Positions 53,714 through 63,625 of a DNA stretch of 64,000 nt are shown here, one piece after another. A model generated the notes under the pieces. The model saw nothing but the letters and a program-made list of their open reading frames with translations. It was not told the DNA's origin and did not search any database. Where the stretch lies: positions 146,578,275 through 146,642,274 of the forward strand of contig OY992537.1 in assembly GCA_963921195.1 (NCBI GenBank), in the 5' to 3' direction. Each line of letters opens with the position of its first letter. The first letter of the stretch is position 1. The position numbers were made by a program, and so were the translations under genes. The DNA is from Pegoplata infirma (Eukaryota; Arthropoda; Insecta; Diptera; Anthomyiidae).

Positions 53714-54541
53714 TCACAGTTTATTAATGGCTACTTTGTAACTAGAATTAATGTTTTTTGTGTCCTCTTTCAAGTTCATCGTTTTGCTTATTTGTTGTTG
53801 TATATATAAGCTTTCCTTTGTGTATCTCTTCCTTTCTATTCTCTCAGTGTTAAGTATTTTTATTTTTTCGAAATCAGCTGTGTGTTGATATTGTGTCATA
53901 TGTTGTGATAACCCTGTTGCATTATTTTGTTTTGGTATGTCCATTTGATGTTCTGCCATTCTTGTTCCTAATGCTCTCTTTGTTGTTCCTATATAAATTT
54001 GATCACATGCTTCTTCTCCTTTTCCCTTGCACTTTATTTCGTATACCACATTGTTAAGTTGTTGTTGGTCAATTGGTGTTTTTACTTTTGTGAATATTGC
54101 GCTTAAAGTTTTGTTTGCTTTGTACGCGAAGCTGATGTTTTTTTGGTTTATTGTTGCTTTTATATTTCTATTATCTGTTAGACCAGGGATGTATTGTACA
54201 CTGTAAAATTTATTGGCTTCTTTGTTTTCAGTGTTGAATTTTGTATTTTTATTTTGTATGCGTTTTGTTGTTTCTTCTATAAGATTTTTAATTAAATTTT
54301 TTGGGAAACTATTTTGTTGTAGTATTTCGTAAATTTTCTTTATGTTTTTAGTGTGAAATTGATGGTCGCTTAATCTTAAAATTCTTTCAATAAAGTTCTT
54401 TGCTGTGTTTATTATCTGGTATCGAGGCTGTGTCGCGTTAAAATTCATTAGTCTGCCTGATGCCGTTGATTTAGCATACCAGTCAAAAATTATCCTTTCA
54501 TTCCTTCTATATAGTTTTGTGTCTAAATAAGCAATTTCCAT
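53714..54541 (-). CDS. Penelope-like RT C-terminus and GIY-YIG endonuclease
   Basis: 275 codons from an internal Met. The same frame stays open upstream to about 54700 and there contains YVDDIFAVI, the RT catalytic Asp pair. Penelope proteins reverse-transcribe the element and cut target DNA. In the 275-residue part, residues 1-110 are the RT thumb and linker (AYLDTKLYR, STASGRLMNF, HQFHTKNIKKIY), and residues 112-123 carry FYSVQYIPGLTD, a typical connector. Residues 165-198 are the GIY-YIG core: VVYEIKC, Cys179, YIG at 183-185, Arg189, Arg194 and the EH at 197-198, with the CCHH-type cysteines preceding YIG as in Penelope. The C-terminus is basic and Gln/Lys/Asn-rich. No stop interrupts this stretch, so the copy is fairly young, but it lacks the N-terminal RT and is not autonomous. 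Confidence 0.85.
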   Translation of the reverse strand: MEIAYLDTKLYRRNERIIFDWYAKSTASGRLMNFNATQPRYQIINTAKNFIERILRLSDHQFHTKNIKKIYEILQQNSFPKNLIKNLIEETTKRIQNKNTKFNTENKEANKFYSVQYIPGLTDNRNIKATINQKNISFAYKANKTLSAIFTKVKTPIDQQQLNNVVYEIKCKGKGEEACDQIYIGTTKRALGTRMAEHQMDIPKQNNATGLSQHMTQYQHTADFEKIKILNTERIERKRYTKESLYIQQQISKTMNLKEDTKNINSSYKVAINKL

Positions 54542-54831
54542 ATTTTTCTCGATTTCAATTGTAAATCTTATTTTGGGGTGATGTTTGTTTAAAGTGTTTA
54601 GGATTTCATCCTGATCGTCCTTGTTTATGACCGCAAAAATGTCATCTACATACTTGGCTATGTATTTGATATAAATGTTCTTGTTTTTTAATTCATTAAA
54701 TTAATTAATTTTTAAATATTTTTTTTGTGATTTGTTATGTTTTTTAGTTTTGTTTTAATATATTTTTTTGGGAAGGGGGGGGGGGGGCTTTTGCCCACCC
54801 TAGGATAATGGTCTACGCTTATGGATCGCAC

Positions 54832-55162
54832 CCAAAACTAGGGCGGTTTACAGTTAACATTTCTAAAAAAATGTCGAAATTAAATTTTTATCCGAAGTTT
54901 ACCAAACGTATTACTTATGCTATCCTATGCTTAAGTATGCTTACCTAGAGCTAAAATACACATTTAAACATGCATAAAATCTTTGCTAAATATCGAGATA
55001 TTTGTATTAAACCAATTTTTTTTTTCGGCACGTTTTCCAATATTTAGAAAATAAAAATGTTCCCAGCGGTTTAATTTTTGTTTTAGAAAAATATTACCAA
55101 ATGCATTAAAAAAATGTCAACAAATTCTTAGTTACCCGGCTAAAAATGTTGTATATCATCAT
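54832..55162. other. A+T-rich spacer, no gene
   Basis: Nothing recognisable except a short TATGCTTA-type duplication near 54918-54945. Confidence 0.4.
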
Positions 55163-55762
55163 TAGGGTGGCAGCTATTTTGCAAAACTTCGAATTTGAAG
55201 GAGTGCACCCCTAATTTTTATTACATTTGGTCTAAAAATGCTATGCTAAAAATTTCAACCAAATCGGACAACGTTAACACGAGGCGCATCGAGGTCAAAG
55301 GTCAAAGGTCAAAAAATAGCCATATTTTGATGAAAAACATTAAATAAATGGTGTTGTTTTTTTAATATATTGTTAAAAAGTGGTACACGAGTTGTTTTTG
55401 GTATAATAAGATAAATTACAAATTTTTGGGTTTTCAAAAATTAACCCTTGTAAGTCTTTCGGGGTCAAAATGACCCAATTTTCACAAAATTACCCCTAAA
55501 ACACGAAAATCAGCCCCAATTTTCTAAATTTATTGAAATAAACCAATGTAAACCCATATTTATATTCTATTCTATCATAAATAATCAGATATGAAATACT
55601 GTCTTTCTAGGATGTCATTCACCCGTTTCACGGTAAGGCCAAAAATATGCATTTTATTTGGCGTGGTTCTCAAAACTGATATTTTGGTTTTTTCAAAATT
55701 TTCTTAAACAAAATTAGGAAAAATGCTGAAAAAACCACAGAATCTTATAAAATATATGTTAA

Positions 55763-57103
55763 CACTGAGGAAAAAAATCGTAGTCAAATCAATAACTTTC
55801 ATACTCATTTTTAAAAGCCTAATGTGGCTATTCATAAAACCTAAAATATATTTAAAGTAGGTTTATTTGACAGATATTGCAGGAACAATTGTCAAATAAA
55901 CCTACAATAAGTCTGTTATAAGTATTATGAATAAGAGCCTAAAACTTTTTAAAAACATTTTAATTATGAGGTTAAATTTTTTAAAATTTAATATGTTTCG
56001 GTATCAATTTTAAAATTTTCCTTTTTAAAATTAAGTATTAAAGAACTTCTTTTCATTTTATGGTGCCGACATGTTGAAAATCATCATTTTGATTATAAAC
56101 ATTTTTAAAATGAGATTTAAACAATTTTAACAATGACGCTTCAAAAAAATGTCAATTATATTAAAAAAGTATCGAGGTTTAACATTAGTGAAAACAAAAC
56201 TTAAAAAAAATAAAACAATAAACAAGTAATTGAAATAAAAACACTAACGAAATTTGTGTTAAAAATTAAGTTAAAAACAGTGAAAAGAACAGTTTAAAAA
56301 AGTGAAAGGAAAGTATAAAAAACAGTGAAAAGAAAAATCAAATTTTTGAAAGTGGAAATTTATATGAATTACCAGAGTCCAGGAGGGGATCAACAACTTT
56401 AAATGACCTCCAGGAATATGTCCTTTACATTTTGTGATTTCTTTTTCTATATAGTCGCTACTCTTACGCAAATACATGTGTGTATTTCATTTTTTTTTTT
56501 GTAAAGCCTAAAGATAAGCTAAGTTGTGAACTTTTGGGTGATTTTTATAAGTCATCTTAATGGAAATAGAACATTGCAATATTATTTAAAAAAAAACTTA
56601 TAAATATGTATTACTTTAAATCACTGCAAAAGGACAAAATTAAGCAAATTTGTGGGCCATCTTAAAATTTTTTTTGAAAATTACATAAGTGTTTTCTTCA
56701 GAGCAGCGACGATATATTATTTATTTAATACAAATGTGCCTTTTTAATTATTCTGTAGTAAAATAAAAAATTATACAAATAAAAAATTTTAATTGTTTTA
56801 TTTCAATAGAAAATTTCAGAAGATAAGTATAAAGAAAATTATATAATTATAATGGACAATCTTAAATTGAACATGACTGTCATTTTAATTTGATTATGGG
56901 CACCGTTGATTTAAAAATAAAACATATTCATATCAAGGTTCTTTCACTTCATTTTTAAAATGTTTTTTGTTACTCCAGTCATATTAAAAGCGTTCATGAA
57001 TATTTTCAAATTGAGAAAAAACAAAGTTTGTTGACTTTCGTCACTGTTTTATTTTCAATATGAGATTGTTTTTGCTTGATTTGAGAATTTTTTTTTCTTA
57101 GTG
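55763..57103. mobile_element. CACT..AGTG MITE, 1341 bp, AA duplication
   Basis: CACTGAGGAAAAAAAT to TTTTTTTTCTTAGTG. The right arm of the enclosing palindrome keeps the empty site (atatgttaacatat near 58136), which shows that AA (55761-55762, 57104-57105) was duplicated. It contains a Harbinger-like MITE (55823-55939). The 68-codon minus frame at 56271-56477 is unremarkable. Confidence 0.72.
55823..55939. mobile_element. Harbinger-like MITE, 117 bp
   Basis: TGTGGCTATTCATAAAAC at the left and TTATGAATAAGAGCC at the right; TAA flanks both sides (55820-55822, 55940-55942). Inside, AGTAGGTTTATTTGACA pairs with TGTCAAATAAACCTAC. It resembles 19791-19908 in ends and layout. Confidence 0.55.
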
Positions 57104-58743
57104 AACATATAAAAAAAAAATTTTTTGCGGGATATCGCTCGGATAGTTTGGCGGGGGCATCGATTTAAACTCAGCGGATTTCGAGGAAAATGCCTTTTTT
57201 GCACACACTTTATTGAATATGGAAAAAATTTGGTAAATATTTTAAAATTTGACAAAGTCAGGGTCATAAATTATTAAAAACTATGTTAGACATTAACCCT
57301 AAACGTTTTAGGAAAATAGAATAATTTTAACCCGGTTTTTATTAGGGTCAAAGGTCAAATTTAGGGATATTTGGATTTTTTTTGGAAAAAGGCATCTAAA
57401 TATGAAATGTTTATTGCGATTTTTTATAAAACTTAGTATAATTATTGTACGAGCTCAGAAAAATAATTATTTAATTTTTTTAAAATTAACCCATGAATGA
57501 ACATGGGGTCAAAATGGCCCAGCACATTTAAATTTCTTTATATAGATTTTTATATTTTCTTTCGATTTTTATAAAACTTGTTATGATTATGTGCGAGGTC
57601 AGAAAACTTATTATTTGATTTTTTTTAATTAACCCATAAATGAACATGGGGTCAAAATGGCCCAGCACGTTAAAAATTTTTAATATAGTTTTTTTTATTT
57701 TTTTTTTTCTATTTCTATTAAACTTGTTATTATTTTTATGCGACGTCTGAAAAAATAATTATTTATAATAACAAGTTTAATAGAAATAGAAAAAAAAAAT
57801 AAAAAAAACTATATTAAGAATTTTTAACGTGCTGGGCCATTTTGACCCCATGTTCATTTATGGGTTAATCCAAATATCCCTAAATTTGACTTTTGACCCG
57901 AATAAAAACCGGGTTAAAATTATTCTATTTTCCTAAAACGTTTAGGGTTAATGTCTAACATAGTTGTTAATAATTTATGACCCTGACTTTGTCAAATTTT
58001 AAAATATTTACCAAATTTTTTCCATATTCAATAAATTGTGGGCAAAAAAGGCATTTTCCTCGAAATCCGCTGAGTTTAAATCGATGCCCCCGCCAAACTA
58101 TCCGAGCGATATCCCGCAAAAAAATTTTTTTTTATATGTTAACATATATTTTATAAGATTCTGTGGTTTTTTCACCATTTTTCCTAATTTTGTTTAAGAA
58201 AATTTTGAAAAAACCAAAATATCAGTTTTGAGAACCACGCCAAATAAAATGCATATTTTTGGCCTTACCGTGAAACGGGTGAATGACATCCTAGAAAGAC
58301 AGTATTTCATATCTGAGTATTTATGATAGAATAGAATAGAATATAAATATGGGTTTACATTGGTTTATTTCAATAAATTTAGAAAATTGGGGCTGATTTT
58401 CGTGTTTTAGGGGTCATTTGTGAAAATTGGGTAATTTTGACCCCGAAAGACTTACAAGGGTTAATTTTTGAAAACCCAAAAATTTTTAATTTATCTTCTT
58501 ATACTAAAAACAACTCGTGTACCACTTTTTAACAATATATTAAAAAAACAACACCATTTATTTAATGTTTTTCATCAAAATATGGCTATTTTTTGACCTT
58601 TGACCTCGATGAGCCTCGTGTTAACGTTGTCCGATTTGGCTGAAATTTTTAGCATAGCATTTTTAGACCAAATGTAATAAAAATTAGGGGTGCACTCCTT
58701 CAAATTCGAAGTTTTGCAAAATAGCTGCCACCCTAATCATCAT

Positions 58744-59100
58744 ATATGGGATCATATATGTAGGAAACTATGGTGTTTTTAATACCTATCTATCTAACGG
58801 TAGTATAAACATGTAGAAAAATCGGTCATCGATTTGTTAGACCATATTTTTGCATATTTTTGGTTTAAGAGCATATTTTAGTATAAGAGCACATTTTAAG
58901 GGCATTTTTTCACTTTTTAGAGCATTTTTTTTAATTTTTAGAGCATTTTTTTCAATTTTTAGAGCATTCATTCCAGTTTTTTTAAAACATATTTTGAAAT
59001 GTTTGTTTTGGTTTTGTTTTCTTTTACAAAATTACTAAGCTCTGACGATTCATTTGCCCTGTTCTTGCTTCATATCGGTATGTGTTTCTTAAAATCTAAG
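58744..59100. mobile_element. hAT subterminal repeat remnant
   Basis: 58850-58985 repeats AGAGCATTTTTTTCAATTTT-type words every ~20-23 bases, next to 'CCATATTTTTGCATATTTTT' (58843). The complements (AAAAATTGAAAAAAATGCTC) resemble the subterminal arrays of element C (24555-24665, 26120-26175). No ends were found. Confidence 0.4.
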
Positions 59101-59320
59101 TGTAGGGTATTTGGGAGTATTGTATTAACCAGTGTAATTAAATGAAATTCTTTCTCCTTTTTATTTTTTACCAAATTTTCTTTATTTAAAAATAAATTCA
59201 GTCAAGAATCAAAATCGAAATTGAAAAATTATTGCAAATTAAAGACAACCTCAAAACATCAATTAAAAATAAATTAAATATTTTGAACAAAACAACAAGT
59301 GATTTGGGGAAGTATCCACA
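59101..59320 (-). repeat. 3' LTR of the Gypsy element, ~220 bp
   Basis: Read on the minus strand it starts TGTGGATACTTCCCC just after the polypurine tract and ends ATACCCTACA, with TG..CA termini and short inverted ends (TGTGG / CCTACA). An AATAAA signal lies inside (complement at about 59183-59190). There is no second LTR in the window for comparison. Confidence 0.6.
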
Positions 59321-60410
59321 TTACCCCCCTTTTTAGTAAAATTATATAACTGAAAATTTAACTCTATTAATGGTTTGATTAACATTTTCAATAAATGCTG
59401 GCTTAAGTCTGTCAATCGAAATGTTTTTGTTTTGTTGTGAATTTGAAGACTATAATATTTGTTGTTTCTCTTGAGAATCTTAAATGGCCCTTGATAAGGT
59501 GGTTGCAAAGTGGGATGTATTGAATCTGTACGAACAAACACATGTGCTGAATGTTGTAAGTCTTTATATATAAAAGGCTTGTTAACTGCATGATTTGTAC
59601 CGGATGTTGGTTTCAATAATCTGAACTTGTCTTTTAAATTGTTCATGAAGTCCGAATGCGATAATTTCAATGTAGAGTTAGTGAAGAATTGACCTGGTAA
59701 ATTAATTGTTGTCCCATAAACCAATTCTGCACAACAAAGACCTATATCTTCTTTTAAAGTTGTTCTCAAACCAAAAAGAATTGTTGGAACAGAGTCAACC
59801 CAATTTTCATTTGCACGACATCGAATTGCTGTCTTTAAGCTCCTGTTAAAGCGCTCTATCATTCCATTTGACGATGGATGATAAGGTGTTGTTCGAACAT
59901 GTTTGAATCCAAGAAACCTTGATAACTCCTTGAAAATATCACACTCAAATTGTTTCCCTTGATCAGATGTTATTTTTAAAGGAACCCCAAATCTACAAAT
60001 CCAATTCTCGTAAAGTGCTTTTGCTACCGTTTCTGACTTGGTATCCTTTAAGTACATTAATTCTGGCCATCTCGTAAATCTATCTATACAGGTAAGACAG
60101 TGGGTGTAACCATTAGATTGTGGCAAAGGACCAATTAAATCAAAATGGATGTGTTCAAAACGGTTCCCAGGTTCTTCAAACGAGCCAACAGGTGTTTTAT
60201 TATGTCTTTGAATTTTAGATTTCTGACAATTTAAGCAATTTCGGGACCATTCTCGAACATCTTTGTTAATGCCGGGCCAAACAACTTTTGATGTTATTAT
60301 TTTTAATGTGGCACGAATTCCAGGATGAGATAAGTTATGAAAGTTTTCAAATATTTTCTTACGAAGACTCTTCGGAATGTATGGTCTAGTTATTCCATGA
60401 GATTGGTCAC
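59263..60410 (-). pseudogene. Gypsy integrase
   Basis: Integrase inserts the cDNA into the genome. The frame is open from about 60410 to 59263; the part from 60126 has no internal stop for 287 codons. Upstream of it, in the same frame, is the zinc-binding HHCC domain (HNLSHPG..., then CLNCQKSK) at about 60310-60220. The catalytic core follows: CIDRFTRWPE (first Asp), TSDQGKQFE (second Asp) and PYHPSSNGMIERF (Glu), so the D,D,E triad is complete. After it come GLRTTLKEDIG and a C-terminal region with PPYQGPFKILKR, a Gypsy-type GPY/F module. The frame runs on into the LTR. A frame change near 60410-60425 disconnects it from RNase H, so it is not made as part of a normal polyprotein. Confidence 0.82.
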
Positions 60411-60980
60411 AGTAAACAGATGCTGATTGGTTTGGAAAAGTAGTTTTTAGTTAACTTAAGTGATGTGTTTGATGTCAATAAAACAGGAAGTTCTTCATCC
60501 AGGTCTAGTTGTTCTTGAAGTACTTCTGGAGTAATATTTGATGGAATACTGATTTCAAAAATTCTTGACAAACTGTCAGCTACAACATTATTTGAGCCGG
60601 ATATGTGACATATTTTAGTTGAAAATTGACCAATGTAATCAAGATATCGAAATAGTCTCGGAGTACATGCATCAATTTTCTTTTGAAACAAATATATTAA
60701 TGGCTTGTGGTCAGTTACAATGGTGAAATGCCGTCCTTCGAGCATATATCTAAAATGCTTAATACTTTCATAGATAGCTAATAAGGCAAGTGGTTTCTCA
60801 CTTTTGAGTTCCTTATGTCTCTGTTGCAAAACGGCACCAATTGCTGTATTGGAAGCATCCACATATAGATAAAGTTCATCTTCGGGAGAATGGTGACATA
60901 ACAGAGTGGCTTTGGAAAGGGCACTTTTCAAATTTTCAAAAGCATTGGTTTGTTCCTCCGACCAAACTAAAACCTGTTTT
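60407..60980 (-). pseudogene. Gypsy RNase H
   Basis: RNase H removes the RNA strand during reverse transcription. The 174-codon stretch from 60931 contains LYLYVDASNTAIGAVL (first Asp), ALLAIYESIKHFRYMLEG (Glu), FTIVTDHKPLIYLF (Asp) and NVVADSLSR (final Asp), the standard Gypsy set. The same frame reads back to about 60980 with the usual TNAFENLKSAL lead-in. It is separated from the RT frame by an indel in a run of A residues (T run on the plus strand near 60977-60986), and from integrase by a second frame change near 60410. Confidence 0.82.
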
Positions 60981-61389
60981 TTTTTGGATTTCCTTTTTGA
61001 AACTCATTTAAGGGAGCTTGCAATTTGGCTACCAATGGAATCAATGAACGGTAATAATTAAACATACCAAGAAATCTTCTCAATTCTTCGATGTTCTTGG
61101 GTTTCGGAAAATTAATTATGGCATTTACCTTTTCGGTTGAAGGGTTAATGCCATCCTCATTTATAACATAGCCAAGAAAAGAAATTTCTGTTTTTCCGAA
61201 CTCTTCTTCTTCTTCTTCGAACTCACATTTATCAGGATTTATAACAACTCCATATTCATTTAAACGAGTAAAAAGCTGTTGAAGGTGTTCCCGGTGTTCT
61301 TCCAAGCTCGATGAGGCTATCAAAAAATCATCAATGTATGGAACTTTCAACAATCTGATGAACAAAACGCTGACATGTTTGGGCCGCAT
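60967..61389 (-). pseudogene. Gypsy reverse transcriptase, second half
   Basis: It contains the catalytic [13 protein letters not shown] (YIDD), then EYGVVINPDKCEF, ISFLGYVINEDGI and LRRFLGMFNYYRSLIP, the connection to RNase H. Between KCEF and ISFLGY, where the family normally has a few residues, lies a run of glutamates from a (GAA)n expansion (TTCTTCTTCTTCTTC on the plus strand at about 61203-61217). The frame differs from the first RT half, with the switch near 61370 just before YIDD. Lesions are modest, so this copy is not ancient. Confidence 0.82.
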
Positions 61390-62290
61390 TTCTTAAGCCA
61401 AATGGCATTTGAAGATATTCAAAGAGGCCAAAAGGCGTTATTATTGCAGTTTTCTTTACGTCCTCAGGGGCTACTGCAATCTGATGAAATGCCTTGACCA
61501 GATCAATTTTTGAGAATATTTTCTTTCCATAGAGAATTGATTGGAAGTCTCTGATATTTGGTATCGGATATTTATCAGCGACGGTGTGATTATTTAAAAA
61601 TCGGTAATCACCGCAAGGGCGCCAAGTTCCATTTGGTTTTTTTACCATATGTAAAGCGCTATCCCATGGAGTTTTCGATCTTTGAACTATGCCTAGTTGT
61701 AAAAGTTGTTCGAATTCTTGTTTAGCCTGTTGAAGTTTAACAGGATCTAACCGACGCACTTTGCAACTGATTGGCTGGCAATTTGTTATTATTTGATGTT
61801 TAATATAAGATTTTTGGTAAAATTGAACGTTGAAATTCCTTGTAAGGTTAGGGAATTGTGCTAAAATTTTATGAAAATTATCATTAGCATTGAAAGTTTT
61901 GATTGAGTTGGAACCAAAATATTTTACAATGCCTTTGCTCTCAATTTTAGTTTCAGGATCTATTAATAATTTGTTTTTAATATCCATTACTAAACCAAAA
62001 TTTTCCAAAAAGTCATTGCCCAAAGTTGGCGTATCAATATCGGCAATAATAAATGTCCACAAAAATTTCTTTTTAAGGTTAAGATTAAGTTGTAACAATT
62101 TTGAGCCGAAGGTTTGAATTTTAGATCCATTTGCAGCAAATAATGGAACAGATTCAGAATGTGTGGTCGGTGATTTTTTTGGAATGATTGACACGTCAGC
62201 GCCAGAGTCTATTAAAAAATTTAGTTTGGAGAGTGGATCATAAACTACTAATCGACGACTTTTTGATGGATAACCAACACTACTCGTCGT
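61331..62290 (-). pseudogene. Gypsy protease and reverse transcriptase, first half
   Basis: The annotated frame is open from 62194. Reading upstream in the same frame reveals [14 protein letters not shown], the aspartic protease active site (DSGA), so the true pol frame begins near or before 62290, overlapping the end of gag as usual for Gypsy. The protease flap follows ([16 protein letters not shown]). RT motifs are [57 protein letters not shown] and [16 protein letters not shown]. Translation stops at 61331 shortly before the catalytic YIDD, which lies in another frame. Confidence 0.85.
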
Positions 62291-62640
62291 AATTAGTGTT
62301 GGGGATGAGGGTTTTCCGAACTATCATTAAAATTACAAGGTGGCACACACTTATCAGCACGTTCTTTAAAGAAGAAGAACGATTACGACTTCTTGATGAT
62401 GGTCTAAACTTAATTCGTGAAGAACGGGCATTTTCACTTACAATGTCTATTAATTTATCAATTTTCTGACCGAGTTCTTCAAACCCAGTTTCCTGTTTTT
62501 TAATTGACAAAATTTTAGAATTGGGGCATTCTAGCATACCCAGCAAAATGTTCGATTCCAAAGAATCGGTTGTGGAATCAACTATACTACCCTGCAATCG
62601 ATGCATTGCATCATCGATGATTTTTGTTTGAGATTGTCAC
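62280..62640 (-). pseudogene. Gypsy gag C-terminal remnant
   Basis: 108 codons (62606-62280) read GFEELGQKIDKLIDIVSENA, a short amphipathic stretch, then RSSRIKFRPSSRSRNRSSS, the basic Arg/Ser tract common at the gag C-terminus. In another frame beyond it ADKCVPPCNF appears, matching the Cys-containing gag end of CsRn1-like elements, so a frameshift lies near 62370. Capsid sequence upstream is missing: the element is cut off at about 62640. Confidence 0.55.
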
Positions 62641-62910
62641 GAAAGCAATACATCCTTTTCCTCCAAACTAGAACACTTATCTGTTCTACGGAATCTGTTC
62701 TAGAATATGTTGCATATAGTGGTACAAGAAGGGATTTCGCGATTTTTTAATGGTTACATATCTGTTCCATGTAATGAATTATGGAACTAGTTCTGAATAA
62801 TTAAATAAAATTATTTTTTTTTACATTTTTTTTTTTATTTTTTCTTCTATACAAAAATTCTAAAATTACATACAATAAGTATATATTTATTTAAAATTAT
62901 TTTATCACAA
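62641..62910. other. Spacer, no gene
   Basis: It contains partly inverted words AACTAGAACACTTATCTGTT / GGAACTAGTTCTG (62668-62795) and low-complexity T/A sequence. No feature is assigned. Confidence 0.4.
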
Positions 62911-63625
62911 TAAAAATGTCTTAAAATCTAAGATTTTTCCTATAGGAAAAATGTCCCAGAATCAAAGACTTTTTCTATAGGAAAAATGTCTCAGAGTCCG
63001 AGACTTTTTCTATTACAAAAATGTCCCACAATCTGAGACTTTTTCTATAGGAAAAATGTATCAAAACCTGAGACTTTTTCTATAGGAAAAATGTCTCAGA
63101 ATCTGAGAGATTTTCTATAGAAAAAATGTCTCAGAATCTGAGACTTTTTCTATAAGAAAAATGTCTCAGAATCTGACTTTTTCTGTAGAAATAATGTCTC
63201 AGAATCTGAGACTTTTTCTATAGGAAAAATGTCTCAGAATCTGAGATTTTTTTCTACAGGAAAAATGTCTTGGAATCTCAGACTTTTTCTATAGGAAAAA
63301 TGTCTCAGAATTTGATACTTTTTCTACAGGAAAAATGCCTCAGAATCTGTGACTTTTTCTATAGGAAAAATATCTCAGAATCTGAGACTTTTCTATTGGA
63401 AAAATGTCTCAGAATCTGAGACTTCTTCTATAGGAAAAATGTCTCAGAATCTGATACTTTTTGTATAGGAAAAATGTTTCAGAATCTGAGAATTTTTCTA
63501 TAAAAAAATGTTTCAGAATCTGAGACTTTTTCTATAGGAAATATGTCTCAGAATTTGAGACTTTTTATATAGAAAAAATGTTTTGAATCTGAGACTTTTT
63601 CTAAAGGAAAAATATCTACAACATT
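62911..63625. repeat. ~36-bp minisatellite built of two near-palindromes, ~20 copies
   Basis: The unit is close to TTTTTCTATAGGAAAAATG followed by TCTCAGAATCTGAGAC. The first half folds on CTATAG (TTTTTC..GAAAAA); the second half folds as GTCTCAGA/TCTGAGAC. Copies differ by single bases and short indels; both ends fade into A+T-rich DNA. Confidence 0.9.

Larger units (their letters stand above)
53432..54703 (-). mobile_element. Penelope-like element, 5'-truncated
   Basis: It encodes the end of a Penelope-type RT plus a GIY-YIG domain (53714 to about 54700) and a 3' region with a hammerhead-like motif. The borders are estimated from K copy 1: similar A/T stretches TTAATTTTTTTAAAT (53417-53431) and TTAATTTTTAAAT (about 54708-54720) could be an imperfect target duplication of 13-15 bases. 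The 5' truncation falls just upstream of the RT catalytic motif. Confidence 0.7.
49558..54823. mobile_element. K-type element, copy 2, hAT-like, 5266 bp with nested insertions
   Basis: The left end CATAGGCGTAGA and the right end read inward CATAAGCGTAGA flank a perfect 8-bp duplication GATCGCAC (49550-49557, 54824-54831). Both subterminal regions carry GGGGGGGCTTT(T)GCCCACCC. Nested inside are element H2 (49699-51626), a hairpin (51737-51904) and a Penelope-like fragment (53432-54703). The 8-bp duplication fits hAT. The element itself shows no transposase. G homopolymers near 49570 and 54776-54787 may be length-uncertain. Confidence 0.78.
55163..58735. mobile_element. hAT-type giant palindrome, 3573 bp including a nested MITE
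   Basis: TAGGGTGGCAGCTATTTTGC at the left and its complement at the right, with perfect 8-bp duplication ATCATCAT (55155-55162, 58736-58743). The arms pair almost throughout: 'GACCCAATTTTCACAAAA', 'CATTCACCCGTTTCACGG' and 'GGCGGGGGCATCGATTTAAA' each have a mirror. The loop is only about 30-40 bases, near 57740. The left arm is longer because of the MITE at 55763-57103. A TAGGG terminus and 8-bp duplication fit hAT. No transposase. Confidence 0.85.
59101..62640 (-). mobile_element. Gypsy (Ty3/Metaviridae) retrotransposon, CsRn1-like, 5'-deleted
   Basis: On the minus strand in order: end of gag (62606-62280), protease and RT (about 62290-61331), RT end (61389-60967), RNase H (60980-60407), integrase (60410-59263), polypurine tract AAAAAGGGGGG (about 59336-59324) and one LTR (59320-59101). 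The 5' LTR and most of gag are missing left of 62640. Several frameshifts separate the pieces. Integrase wording (HNLSHPGIRAT, WPGINKDVR, LPGQFF) recalls the CsRn1 clade; this is from memory of the family, not from a search. No env-like frame. Confidence 0.85.

Noticed and set aside
59263..59340. Possible env or extra ORF downstream of integrase
   Set aside because: The integrase frame simply reads into the LTR; no separate frame or envelope-like feature is visible.
61890..62117. 75-codon plus frame
   Set aside because: Antisense to the Gypsy protease/RT region.
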